Program-made: the position numbers and the translations under genes
NCBI GenBank assembly: GCA_040880025.1
Contig: JBBDJD010000007.1
Location: 186,001 to 250,000 of the forward strand
DNA length: 64,000 bases
Reading direction: 5' to 3'
Origin: RCIO01 sp040880025
GTDB lineage: Bacteria > Pseudomonadota > Alphaproteobacteria > Rhizobiales > Rhizobiaceae
Shown: positions 11,458 to 20,688 of the stretch, in pieces
How positions within the stretch are numbered: position 1 is the first letter of the stretch
Layout: each line of letters starts with the position of its first letter
Notes under the pieces: generated by a model
What the model saw: only the letters and a program-made list of their open reading frames with translations
What the model was told of the DNA's origin: nothing
The model's database searches: none

Positions 11458-12645
11458 ATGTCCGCATCTGATGCCATCGTCGTCGCGAGTGCCGCACGCA
11501 CGGCCGTCGGCTCGTTCAACGGCGCATTCGCGAATACGCCTGCCCATGAATTGGGCGCGGCCGTGATCAAGGAAGTGCTGGCGCGTGCCGGCGTCGATGC
11601 GGCGGAAGTCGACGAGGTGATCCTGGGTCAGGTGCTTACAGCCGGGCAGGGCCAGAATCCCGCGCGCCAGGCCTCGATTGGCGCCGGGCTGCCGAAGGAG
11701 ACGACCGCCTGGGGGCTCAACCAGGTGTGCGGCTCGGGCCTGCGCACGATCGCGGTGGGCATGCAGCAGATCCAGACCGGCGATGCGAAGATCATCGTCG
11801 CGGGCGGTCAGGAATCCATGTCGCTGTCCCCGCACGCCCAGCATCTGCGGGGCGGCGTGAAGATGGGTGACGTCAAGCTCATCGACACGATGATCAAGGA
11901 CGGGCTGTGGGACGCCTTCAACGGCTACCATATGGGCAACACGGCCGAAAACGTCGCCAGCCAGTTCCAGATAACCCGCGACGATCAGGACAACTTCGCC
12001 GTCGCATCGCAGAACAAGGCTGAGGCCGCGCAGAAGGCGGGCAAGTTCAAGGACGAGATCGTCGCCTTCACGGTGAAGACCCGCAAGGGTGACATCGTGG
12101 TCGACGCCGATGAATATATCCGTCACGGCGCAACCATTGACGCGATGCAGAAACTCAAGCCGGCGTTCGACAAGGACGGCACGGTGACGGCGGCCAACGC
12201 GTCGGGCCTCAATGACGGCGCGGCTGCGGTGGTGCTGATGACGGAGACGGAAGCCAAGCGGCGCGGCATCACGCCGCTGGCGCGCATCGCCTCGTGGGCG
12301 ACGGCGGGCGTCGATCCATCGATCATGGGCACCGGGCCGATCCCGGCATCCAAAAAGGCTCTGGAAAAGGCCGGCTGGTCGGTCGGCGATCTCGACCTGG
12401 TCGAGGCCAACGAAGCGTTCGCGGCTCAGGCATGCGCGGTGAACAAGGGCCTCGGCTGGGATCCGGCGATCGTCAACGTCAATGGCGGCGCCATCGCCAT
12501 CGGCCATCCGATCGGCGCGTCGGGCACCCGCATCTTCAACACGCTTGTCTTCGAAATGAAACGCCGCGGCGCCAAGAAGGGTCTCGCCACGCTGTGCATC
12601 GGCGGCGGCATGGGCGTGGCGATGTGCGTTGAGGCGATGAACTAG
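11458..12645 (+). CDS. phaA: acetyl-CoA C-acetyltransferase (beta-ketothiolase)
   Basis: 395-residue thiolase condensing two acetyl-CoA to acetoacetyl-CoA, the first step of PHB synthesis. The acyl-accepting cysteine lies in NQVCGSGLRTIAVGMQQI, the catalytic histidine in GHPIGASGTRI, and the second cysteine in CIGGGMGVAMCVEAM. The ATG at 11458 sits seven bases after CGGAGG, so the longer open frame from 11401 is rejected. It is followed 91 bases later by phaB, with an unusual repeat hairpin between them, and is divergent from phaR. Confidence 0.95.
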   Translation: MSASDAIVVASAARTAVGSFNGAFANTPAHELGAAVIKEVLARAGVDAAEVDEVILGQVLTAGQGQNPARQASIGAGLPKETTAWGLNQVCGSGLRTIAVGMQQIQTGDAKIIVAGGQESMSLSPHAQHLRGGVKMGDVKLIDTMIKDGLWDAFNGYHMGNTAENVASQFQITRDDQDNFAVASQNKAEAAQKAGKFKDEIVAFTVKTRKGDIVVDADEYIRHGATIDAMQKLKPAFDKDGTVTAANASGLNDGAAAVVLMTETEAKRRGITPLARIASWATAGVDPSIMGTGPIPASKKALEKAGWSVGDLDLVEANEAFAAQACAVNKGLGWDPAIVNVNGGAIAIGHPIGASGTRIFNTLVFEMKRRGAKKGLATLCIGGGMGVAMCVEAMN

Positions 12646-12720
12646 GGCAGTAAGGCAATAGGACGATAAGAAGAGCAGATTCCACATACTGCCCTATCGC
12701 CCTACCGCTGCACTGCCCTG
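12643..12720. repeat. octamer-repeat inverted element between phaA and phaB
   Basis: Just after the phaA stop there are imperfect 8-base units reading agggcagt-aaggcaat-aggacgat. From about 12687 the same units occur in the opposite orientation (actgccct-atcgccct-accgctgc-actgccct). The 9-base arms agggcagta (12644-12652) and tactgccct (12688-12696) are perfectly complementary, so the transcript can fold in more than one register. It could tune phaB expression or be a dispersed intergenic repeat. Confidence 0.65.
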
Positions 12721-12736
12721 AACAGGGAGGAACTTC

Positions 12737-13459
<723 letters not shown>

Positions 13460-13468
13460 CGAGTTGCG

Positions 13469-14080
13469 CTAAAGCAGCCGCTTGATCTGTTTGAACGTGC
13501 GGCGGTCGAATGCCTTCTGGCTGCCTATGTGCTCCCGCTTGATCCGCTTGATCAGATCATAGGCTTCGCGGCGCAATACCCAGCAGTCCTTTTCCGGCTT
13601 CAGCCTGAGCAGGTCACGGCTTATGCGGCGGGCATAGCTCTCCGCGATCTTCACATGCTGGAGTTCGTGGCTGCGGATCGATTTCTCGAAATGCAGACCC
13701 AGCCGGACAGCCGAGCGCGGCGCGTCCTTGGGACCTTTCCACTCCGGCAGTTTGAGCTGGATGGCAAGGCCGGTCTCGGCGCGGGTTACCCGGCATTCGC
13801 CGTTTTTCGACGCCATGTCGTAGTCGGGATGAAAGTCGATGAAACCGATCCCGTAAGCGCGGCCCGCCCTGGGCGCATAGCGGCGCACCGAATTGACGAT
13901 CTCGGCATGGCTGCGGCCCGACACCGGATAATAGGCGTAGCGAACCTCGGTGCCGGTGACCTTCCAGCCAGACAGGACGGGCACTGCCAGCGTTGCGATG
14001 ACAATGCCCAGGATGAGACGCCGAAGCGCCAGCCTTCCCCCAAGCGGCGCGCCGCCGCCGAACAACAGAACTCCGCCCAT
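13469..14080 (-). CDS. DUF922-family predicted secreted Zn-dependent protease
   Basis: About 203 residues from the ATG at 14080. A membrane or signal segment (LALRRLILGIVIATLAVPVL) is followed by a DUF922-like domain that begins VRYAYYPVSGRSHAEI. The HExxH zinc signature is present as HELQH in KSIRSHELQHVKIAESYARR, with further basic helices after it. The domain is annotated as a predicted secreted zinc protease, but to my knowledge its substrate is not established. The frame is also open from a GTG at 14170, which has no ribosome site, so I prefer 14080. It converges on phaB and ends nine bases from it. Confidence 0.75.
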   Translation of the reverse strand: MGGVLLFGGGAPLGGRLALRRLILGIVIATLAVPVLSGWKVTGTEVRYAYYPVSGRSHAEIVNSVRRYAPRAGRAYGIGFIDFHPDYDMASKNGECRVTRAETGLAIQLKLPEWKGPKDAPRSAVRLGLHFEKSIRSHELQHVKIAESYARRISRDLLRLKPEKDCWVLRREAYDLIKRIKREHIGSQKAFDRRTFKQIKRLL

Positions 14081-14290
14081 GATCGCTTCCCCAAGCGCCG
14101 CCCGGCGATAGTGCCCCAGCGGAAGCAATTGGCCAAGTGAGCTTTTCGCGACTGTTCCGATGCGGGACACAGTGGTTAACGCGAAACTGACAGCCTGTGC
14201 GTAAGTCTGTGGAAATCCTTTGGATTATCTGTGTCCAACTCCATCCCGGCACAACATGTTGTGAAGAACAAATCGGGAAACTCTGTCTGG

Positions 14291-14315
14291 CAGTGATTCG
14301 TCGCCGGTTCGTTCC
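14291..14315 (+). repeat. 25-base direct repeat, copy 1
   Basis: cagtgattcgtcgcc followed by two variable bases and ttcgttcc; 23 of 25 positions match the copy at 14574-14598, 283 bases downstream. Confidence 0.8.
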
Positions 14316-14573
14316 GCCTTTGACCTGAAAGTTAATGCGATCCCCGATATGCGGCTCTTCGCGGTTAAGGCGCGGGCAGGATTCATTAAGTAAATCCGAA
14401 TCTTAGGGCGCCGCGCCCGGGTCGCATCAGACGACGCGCGGGAAAGGTTAACGGCAATGGCCGATTCCGGAGGCGCCGGACGGGAGCCTGGCAGAGACCG
14501 ATTCAGCATGTGGTCTGAATCGATGGCGGGCCATCAACATCTAGCCGTGAACAAAAGCGGAATGGCGAAGAGT

Positions 14574-14598
14574 CAGTGATTCGTCGCCTTTTCGTTCC
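14574..14598 (+). repeat. 25-base direct repeat, copy 2
   Basis: Same 15-base core and the same ttcgttcc tail as copy 1 at 14291-14315; only the two linker bases differ (tt in place of gg). It is followed by two further cgttcc-type words at 14605-14613. Confidence 0.8.
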
Positions 14599-14748
14599 AG
14601 ACTCGTTCCGTTCCTTAACGCAAACTCCCAAAAGGGTTTCGTTTCGCACCGCGGTTCCTATATGACGGCGGAATCCGGCTGGTGAAAGCCATCGTCTAAC
14701 CGAAGGGCGTTCCCGCCCCTCCATCGTTCCGAAGCCGAGCGCCTCGCC

Positions 14749-17700
14749 ATGAACATCCAGACGAAGCAGAGCGGGCCGCTGGTCCTTTCCGGCCGCGACG
14801 TTACGGCGGTGCTCGGCCCGACCAATACCGGCAAGACGCATCTGGCGATCGAGCGCATGGTCGCGCATTCGAGCGGCGTGATCGGCCTGCCGCTTCGGCT
14901 GCTGGCGCGCGAGGTCTACAACCGCGTCTGCGAGAAGGCCGGCGCGTCGAACGTCTCGCTGGTGACGGGCGAGGAAAAGATCCTGCCGCCGGGCGCGCGC
15001 TATTCTGTCTGCACAGTGGAGGCGATGCCGCGCGAGACCGATGCGGCTTTCGTCGCGATCGACGAAGTGCAGCTTGCCGGCGACCTTGAGCGCGGGCATA
15101 TCTTCACCGACCGCATCCTGCATCTGCGCGGACGCCAGGAGACGTTGCTGCTGGGCGCCGACACCATGCGCGGCATTCTGCAAAAGCTGCTGCCCGGCCT
15201 GTCGGTGGTGACCAGGCCGCGGCTGTCGCATCTGGCCTATGCCGGTTCCAAGAAGCTGACGCGCCTGCCCCGCCGCTCGGCCATCGTCGCCTTCTCGGCC
15301 GACGAGGTTTACGCCATCGCCGAGCTGATCCGCCGCCAGCGCGGCGGCGCGGCGGTGGTGCTTGGCGCGCTCAGCCCGCGCACCCGTAACGCGCAGGTGG
15401 AAATCTACCAGTCGGGCGATGTCGATTATCTGATTGCGACGGACGCCATCGGCATGGGGCTGAATCTCGATGTCGACCATGTCGCCTTCGCGCAGAACCG
15501 AAAATTCGACGGGTTTCAGCACCGGCCGCTGACGGCCGCCGAACTCGGCCAGATCGCCGGGCGCGCCGGCCGGCATTTGCGCGATGGCACGTTCGGCGTC
15601 ACCAGCCGGGTCGACGGGTTCGACGACGACATGGTGCGCAAGATCGAGGGTCACGAATTCGAGCCGGTGAAGGTTCTTCAGTGGCGCACGGCGTTCTTCG
15701 ATTTCGCTTCCATCGACGCGCTGAAGCGCTCGGCGGAGACGCTGCCGCCCGTTGAAGGGCTGACGCGGGCGCTGCCCGCCGCGGATGTTACCGCGCTGGA
15801 GCAATTGTCACGCGAGCCCGACGTGACCGCGCTCGCCGACCGGCCCGAACGCGTGGCGCTGTTGTGGGACGCCTGCGCGCTGCCTGACTACCGGCGCATC
15901 GCGCCCGCGCAGCATTCGGAACTTGTCGGCTCGATCTTCCGCGACGTCGCCCGGCAGGGCCATGTCGACGAGACCTATCTCTCCCAGCAGGTGCGCCGCG
16001 CCGAATCGACAGAGGGCGACATCGACGCGCTATCGCAGCGCATCGCGCAGATTCGCACCTGGACCTATGTCTCGCACCGGCCCGGATGGCTGGCCGATCC
16101 GCTACACTGGCAGGAAAAAACGCGCGCCATCGAAGACAGTTTGTCGGATGCGCTGCACGAAAGATTGACGAAACGCTTCGTAGACCGCAGGACATCCGTG
16201 CTCATGAGGCGCCTGAGAGAAGACACGATGCTGGAAGCCGAAATAAGCCCGTCCGGGGACGTGCTCGTCGAGGGTCACCATGTCGGGACGCTGGAGGGAT
16301 TCCGGTTCACAGCCGACCAGAGCGCCGATGGCGAGGACGCCAAGGCCGTGCGCACCGCCGCGCAAAAGGGGCTCGCGCAGGAATTCGAGAAGCGCGCCGA
16401 CCGTTTCGCCAACTCGCCGAATGGCGATCTGGCGCTGGGCTCCGACGGCATGCTGCGCTGGATCGGCGCGCCGGTCGCAACGCTGACGGCGACGGACGAT
16501 CCGCTCAAGCCGCGCGCCGTTCTGCTCGCCGACGAACAACTGACCGGCGTGGCGCGCGACCGGGTCCATGCGCGGGCCGAGCGGTTCGTCAACTATCAGG
16601 TCGAGACGCTGCTCAAGCCGCTGCTCGACCTGAAGGGCGCGGACCAGCTGACGGGCATCTCGCGCGGCGTGGCGTTCCAGCTCGTCGAGAATTACGGCCT
16701 CGTCAACCGCCGCGACGTTGCCGAGGACATCCGCTCGCTCGACCAGGACGCGCGCGGCGCGTTGCGCCGGCTGGGCGTTCGCTTCGGCGCCTACCACATC
16801 TTCATTCCCGCCCTGCTGAAGCCCGGCCCCGCCGGCTTGCTGACGCTGCTTTGGGCGCTCGCAAACGATGCCAAGGACAAGGCGGGCTTTGGCGATGTGG
16901 TCAACCTGCTCGCCTCCGGCCGAACCTCGATGATTGTCGACCCTGCCTATGAGGGGGCGTTCTACCGGCTGGCGGGATACCGCAATCTCGGCCGCCGCGC
17001 GGTGCGCGTCGACATTCTTGAGCGGCTCGCCGATCTCATCCGGCCGGCGCTGTCGTGGAAAGAGGGCGTCACCCCTCGCCCCGAAGGCGGCTATGAGGGC
17101 AATGCCTTCTTGGTGACGCCGGCGATGATGTCGATCCTTGGCGCGACCGCCGAGGACATGGAAGAGATTTTGAAAGGGCTCGGATACCGGGCCGAGCCGA
17201 AGCCGGCGGAGGACGTTCAGGCGAAGCTCGACGCACTGGATGCAGCCGCACAGGCAGCAGCCGCAAGAGCCGAAGCCGGAAAGCAGACGGAAACGCCGGA
17301 GACCTCCGGATCACAGGATACCGCCGACGTGGCGCGGGGCGAGACATCGACAGAGCTTGCCGCCGAGCCGGAAGCTGTGGCCGCGCCCGCCGAACCTGCG
17401 GCAGTCGAAGCACAGGAAGCTGCCAGTGCCGAGCCGGCAGGTGCGGACGCAGCCGTGGCGCCAGCCGGAGATACCGAAACCATGTCTTCGTCTTCCGACG
17501 GCGTCGAAAGCGGGTCCAGCGGTCAGGCCGCCGGGGAAGCTGCGTCCGGCGAGACTGCCGAAAAAGTGGCGGATGCCGTTGCAGAGCCAGCCGCCGGCGC
17601 CGCTGCGCCCGCCGAAGACGTTGCGGAACAACCGCAGCCGGTTCTTGTCTGGCGGCAGGCGCGTTCCGACCAGCGGCCCCGCCACAAGGGCAATCGAAAT

Positions 17701-17928
17701 CGCCGCGGACAGCCCGCGACGGGCGACGACGCTCAGAGCGCGGAGCGTGACCCGAACAGGACGCGCCGGGGCAAGAAGGGCAAGCCAGGCGGCAAGGGCG
17801 AACGCGGCCCGCGGCCGGGATCGAAGCCGCCACATGCGGTAAAGCCTCGCGAAGAGCCGCCAGCCAGGCTGGATCCGGATTCGCCATTCGCCAAGCTCGC
17901 CGCCCTGCGGGATCAGCTCAAGAAATAG
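14749..17928 (+). CDS. SUV3-like DExH RNA helicase with long low-complexity C terminus
   Basis: 1059-residue helicase-related protein of the mitochondrial SUV3 type. Walker A is at 23-30 (GPTNTGKTH), motif II is DEVQ in VAIDEVQLAGD near residue 105, and motif VI is QIAGRAGRH near 265, so the ATPase core looks intact. The conserved SUV3-like C-terminal region runs to about 815. After it comes about 150 residues rich in Ala, Glu and Pro (818-968), then a basic Arg/Lys/Gly tail (969-1059, with RPRHKGNRNRRG) that probably binds RNA. Mitochondrial SUV3 works in the RNA degradosome; a similar RNA-turnover role is inferred. An S4 RNA-binding protein follows 12 bases later, likely co-transcribed. Confidence 0.85.
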   Translation: MNIQTKQSGPLVLSGRDVTAVLGPTNTGKTHLAIERMVAHSSGVIGLPLRLLAREVYNRVCEKAGASNVSLVTGEEKILPPGARYSVCTVEAMPRETDAAFVAIDEVQLAGDLERGHIFTDRILHLRGRQETLLLGADTMRGILQKLLPGLSVVTRPRLSHLAYAGSKKLTRLPRRSAIVAFSADEVYAIAELIRRQRGGAAVVLGALSPRTRNAQVEIYQSGDVDYLIATDAIGMGLNLDVDHVAFAQNRKFDGFQHRPLTAAELGQIAGRAGRHLRDGTFGVTSRVDGFDDDMVRKIEGHEFEPVKVLQWRTAFFDFASIDALKRSAETLPPVEGLTRALPAADVTALEQLSREPDVTALADRPERVALLWDACALPDYRRIAPAQHSELVGSIFRDVARQGHVDETYLSQQVRRAESTEGDIDALSQRIAQIRTWTYVSHRPGWLADPLHWQEKTRAIEDSLSDALHERLTKRFVDRRTSVLMRRLREDTMLEAEISPSGDVLVEGHHVGTLEGFRFTADQSADGEDAKAVRTAAQKGLAQEFEKRADRFANSPNGDLALGSDGMLRWIGAPVATLTATDDPLKPRAVLLADEQLTGVARDRVHARAERFVNYQVETLLKPLLDLKGADQLTGISRGVAFQLVENYGLVNRRDVAEDIRSLDQDARGALRRLGVRFGAYHIFIPALLKPGPAGLLTLLWALANDAKDKAGFGDVVNLLASGRTSMIVDPAYEGAFYRLAGYRNLGRRAVRVDILERLADLIRPALSWKEGVTPRPEGGYEGNAFLVTPAMMSILGATAEDMEEILKGLGYRAEPKPAEDVQAKLDALDAAAQAAAARAEAGKQTETPETSGSQDTADVARGETSTELAAEPEAVAAPAEPAAVEAQEAASAEPAGADAAVAPAGDTETMSSSSDGVESGSSGQAAGEAASGETAEKVADAVAEPAAGAAAPAEDVAEQPQPVLVWRQARSDQRPRHKGNRNRRGQPATGDDAQSAERDPNRTRRGKKGKPGGKGERGPRPGSKPPHAVKPREEPPARLDPDSPFAKLAALRDQLKK

Positions 17929-17940
17929 GTGTGAGGGCTG

Positions 17941-18276
17941 GTGGACGAACCGATTGCCGGCCAGCGTATCGACAAATGGCTCTATTTCGCGCGCGTCGTG
18001 AAAACGCGCACGCTCGCCGCCAAGCTGACTCAGTCGGGCAAGGTTCGCATCAACCGCCAGAAGACCGACAGTGCGGCGCGCCGGGTGCGGCCCGGCGACG
18101 TGCTGACAATCAGGCTGCGCGGCCGGGTGCTGGTGCTCAAGGTGCTTGAAATCGGCAGCCGCCGCGGCCCGGCCACCGAAGCGGCATCGCTGTTTGAGGA
18201 CCTGTCGCCACCGGCGGAGTTGGTGAATGCCGCGAAAAGCGAACTCGACCGCCGGTCAAGGCGCATCGGGAGATGA
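17941..18276 (+). CDS. S4-domain RNA-binding protein (Hsp15-like)
   Basis: 111-residue protein with an S4 RNA-binding domain at the N terminus (AGQRIDKWLYFARVVKTRTLAAKL..GKVRINRQK). The sequence resembles heat-shock protein 15 (HslR), which in E. coli binds stalled 50S subunits carrying nascent peptidyl-tRNA. The C-terminal 30 residues are charged (ELDRRSRRIGR). The start is GTG at 17941, 12 bases after the helicase stop; the pair is probably one transcript and couples an RNA helicase with an RNA-binding partner. The exact role is not established in this group. Confidence 0.82.
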   Translation: MDEPIAGQRIDKWLYFARVVKTRTLAAKLTQSGKVRINRQKTDSAARRVRPGDVLTIRLRGRVLVLKVLEIGSRRGPATEAASLFEDLSPPAELVNAAKSELDRRSRRIGR

Positions 18277-18435
18277 CAACTCGGACCTTCGTTGCCCAAA
18301 CACGGGCCTGGGACGGCTCGGGGAAAAGCATTCCGGTGGGAGGCTTTGCCGCGCAATGGCGATACTTGCCAGCGCCCGACAAAGCGTCTACCTCACCCCA
18401 AATCGTACCGAACGGCCTGACGTGAAGTACCTGCC

Positions 18436-18774
18436 ATGACCTATGTCGTCGTCGACAACTGCATCAAGTGCAAATACATGGACTGCATCGAGGTGTGTCC
18501 GGTCGACTGCTTCTATGAAGGCGAGAACATGCTCGTCATCCACCCCGACGAGTGCATCGACTGCGGCGTGTGCGAGCCCGAATGCCCCGCCGACGCGATC
18601 AAGCCGGACACCGAGCCAGGGCTCGAAAAGTGGCTCGAGGTCAACACCGAATACGCATCGAAATGGCCGAACATCACCCGCAAGGGCGAACCGCCCGCCG
18701 GCGGCGAAAAGTTTGACGGCGAGGACGGCAAGTTCGAGAAATATTTCTCGCCGGACCCCGGAGCGGGCGACTGA
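18436..18774 (+). CDS. fdxA: seven-iron ferredoxin FdxA
   Basis: 112-residue ferredoxin of the Azotobacter FdI type. The first cluster region is NCIKCKYMDCIEVCPVDC and the second is DECIDCGVCEPECPADAI; the spacing fits one [3Fe-4S] and one [4Fe-4S] cluster. The C-terminal extension (KWLEVNTEYASKWPNI) is the characteristic FdxA tail. It is a cytoplasmic electron carrier. The gene precedes carD, an order I recall from many rhizobial genomes, though 372 bases separate them, so they are probably separate transcripts. Confidence 0.95.
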   Translation: MTYVVVDNCIKCKYMDCIEVCPVDCFYEGENMLVIHPDECIDCGVCEPECPADAIKPDTEPGLEKWLEVNTEYASKWPNITRKGEPPAGGEKFDGEDGKFEKYFSPDPGAGD

Positions 18775-19146
18775 CGAAACCTGTCTGCGGCACCCAGGGC
18801 TGCGTGACGAAGAGTGCCTGATTTGGTTGCGACCGGGGCTTGAATGCCGCGGCCGTTTTGTTAGCGCCTGCGGCAAATAGTTGATTCTTTCGGCTTTTTG
18901 TGGTAGGTATACAAAACATGCCGACGACACATCATCGATTCAAGGCGCTCAAGCTTTAATCATCGAGAGGCGCGATTTCCATTCCGGACCAGGGCAACCT
19001 GGCCCCAACGACGGCTTTTTGTCTTTAGGGCTGTGGGGCGTTTCGGAGTGGTTTTTGCATTGTGTGCGGCTAGGGCGGGCCGTTTGTCGGCCAGGTTCAC
19101 TAGTCCGGCCGGTTGACGCCGGTCTGCAAACAGGAGTTCACGGCGT
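18775..19146. other. fdxA-carD intergenic region
   Basis: 372 bases with no supported gene. It should contain the fdxA 3' end and the carD promoter and leader. A candidate -35-like TTGATT at 18881 and an A/T-richer patch up to about 18920 stand out. The last 60 bases hold AGGAG at about 19133-19137, the carD ribosome site. I see no clear intrinsic terminator. Confidence 0.4.
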
Positions 19147-19719
19147 ATGGCAACCCAGCAGAAGAAATCGGCAACGCGTAACGGCTACAAGACCGGCGAA
19201 TACATCGTCTATCCGGCGCATGGCGTGGGACAGATCGTCGCGATCGAGGAGCAGGAGGTTGCCGGTCACAAGCTGGAACTTTTCGTCATCGATTTCCAGA
19301 AGGACAAGATGCGGCTGAAGGTGCCGGTGGCGAAAGCCACCTCCGTCGGCATGCGCAAGCTTTCGGAGACCGATTATGTCGATCGCGCGCTGAAGGTCGT
19401 TCAGGGCCGGGCTCGCGTGAAGCGCACCATGTGGTCGCGCCGGGCGCAGGAATATGACGCGAAGATCAATTCGGGCGACCTGATCTCGATTTCGGAAGTG
19501 GTGCGCGACCTGTTCCGCGCCGAGAACCAGCCCGAGCAGTCCTACTCCGAGCGTCAGCTCTATGAAGCCGCGCTCGACCGCATGGCGCGGGAAATCGCCG
19601 CCGTGAACAAGGTGTCGGAAACCGAGGCCGTGCATCTGATCGAAGCCAATCTCGCCAAGGGTCCGCGCCGCGGCGCCAAGCTCGAGAATGAGGAAGCGCA
19701 GCAGGAAGAGGCCGCGTAA
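19147..19719 (+). CDS. CarD/CdnL-family transcriptional regulator
   Basis: 190-residue CarD-like factor. The N-terminal RNA-polymerase interaction domain is recognisable in YIVYPAHGVGQIVAIEEQEV and KMRLKVPVAKATSVGMRKL. The C-terminal helical DNA-binding part contains WSRRAQEYDAKINSGD and YEAALDRMAREIAAV. CarD/CdnL proteins bind the polymerase beta subunit and stabilise open promoter complexes, especially at rRNA and growth-related promoters. A strong terminator follows, so it is probably monocistronic. Confidence 0.93.
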   Translation: MATQQKKSATRNGYKTGEYIVYPAHGVGQIVAIEEQEVAGHKLELFVIDFQKDKMRLKVPVAKATSVGMRKLSETDYVDRALKVVQGRARVKRTMWSRRAQEYDAKINSGDLISISEVVRDLFRAENQPEQSYSERQLYEAALDRMAREIAAVNKVSETEAVHLIEANLAKGPRRGAKLENEEAQQEEAA

Positions 19720-19752
19720 GCAGCCCTCCTGCGTCAATTCCAGGAATTCGAG

Positions 19753-19779
19753 AAACCCGGCCACTGGCCGGGTTTTTTC
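19753..19779 (+). terminator. intrinsic terminator after carD
   Basis: A 10-bp stem (aaacccggcc / ggccgggttt) with a three-base loop and six T bases, 34 bases downstream of the carD stop. Confidence 0.93.
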
Positions 19780-19880
19780 TTTGGATTTCGCGTCGTCGTA
19801 TTCCTACCAATGGAAATCGTTGTTGCAGTGCAATATATGCAGGCGGGCCAAGCAGCGGACGGAATGCAGGAAGGACGATC

Positions 19881-20663
19881 ATGTTTACGGGAAAAACCGC
19901 TATCATTACCGGCTCCACCTCGGGCATAGGCCTCGCCATCGCCGAGGCGTTCGCCGCGCAGGGCGCCAATGTGGTGATCAATTCCTACACCGACAGAGCC
20001 GACGATCACGCCATCGCATCGCGGCTGGCGAGCGACCACGGCGTCGAGGCGGCCTACATCAAGGCCGACATGTCCGACCCGGAAGCGGCGCGCGAACTGG
20101 TCGAGCGAACCGTGTCACGCTTTTCCGCCGTCGACATCCTGGTCAACAATGCCGGCATCCAGCATGTGGCGCCGATCGAGGACTTCCCGATCGAGAAGTG
20201 GAACGCCATCATCGCGATCAACCTGTCCTCAGCATTTCACACCATCGCGGCAGCAATCCCCCACATGCGCGACGCCGGCCACGGCCGTATTGTCAACATC
20301 GCGTCCGCGCATGGTCTGAGGGCGTCGCCCCACAAGTCGGCCTATGTGGCCGCCAAGCACGGTATTGTCGGCCTCACCAAGACGGTTGCGCTGGAGACGG
20401 CGGGCCAGGGGATCACCTGCAACGCCGTCTGTCCGGGCTTTGTGCACACGCCGCTTGTCGAAAAGCAGATCGAGGACCGCATGCGCGAGACCGGCTTCGA
20501 CCGGGAAACCACGATCCGCGACGTGATCCTGGAAAAGCAGCCGAGCAAGCAGTTCGCGACGGTGGAGGAAATCGCGGCGGCGACCGTGTTCCTCGCCGGC
20601 GAGGCGGCCGCGCAGATCACCGGCACCACGCTTTCGATCGATGGCGGCTGGACCGCGCAATAG
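19881..20663 (+). CDS. bdhA: 3-hydroxybutyrate dehydrogenase
   Basis: 260-residue NAD-dependent short-chain dehydrogenase oxidising (R)-3-hydroxybutyrate to acetoacetate, the re-entry step of PHB breakdown. The cofactor loop is TGSTSGIGLAIAEAF, followed by NNAGIQHVAPIEDFP, the NIASAHGLRASPHKSAYVAAK active site and a C-terminal QITGTTLSIDGGWTAQ. The HGL and GIQHVAPIE sequences are typical of the BdhA subfamily rather than generic SDRs. GAAGGA is seven bases before the ATG. A patatin-like gene follows 25 bases later, likely in one operon. Confidence 0.93.
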   Translation: MFTGKTAIITGSTSGIGLAIAEAFAAQGANVVINSYTDRADDHAIASRLASDHGVEAAYIKADMSDPEAARELVERTVSRFSAVDILVNNAGIQHVAPIEDFPIEKWNAIIAINLSSAFHTIAAAIPHMRDAGHGRIVNIASAHGLRASPHKSAYVAAKHGIVGLTKTVALETAGQGITCNAVCPGFVHTPLVEKQIEDRMRETGFDRETTIRDVILEKQPSKQFATVEEIAAATVFLAGEAAAQITGTTLSIDGGWTAQ

Positions 20664-20688
20664 GCGCTCTCGGACCCCGGAGTATGTC

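Larger units (their letters stand above)
14081..14748. other. long non-coding gap with direct repeat and palindromes
   Basis: About 580-670 bases upstream of the SUV3-like helicase with no convincing gene on either strand. It holds a 25-base near-identical direct repeat (14291-14315 and 14574-14598), a perfect 14-base palindrome cacaacatgttgtg at 14250-14263, and an ATTCAG-N8-CTGAAT inverted repeat at about 14500-14519. Local base composition is lower in GC than the flanking genes. The helicase promoter must lie here; a small RNA is possible. Confidence 0.55.

Noticed and set aside
14171..14240. DnaA-box-like words (tctgtggaaat, ggattatctgtg), suggesting a replication origin
   Set aside because: No exact DnaA boxes cluster here, no dnaA, hemE or parAB genes are nearby, and the neighbouring genes are not those of known alphaproteobacterial origins.
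14225..14509. A 94-residue minus-strand frame in the gap before the helicase
   Set aside because: It has no ribosome site and shows no family resemblance; codon use does not resemble the flanking genes.
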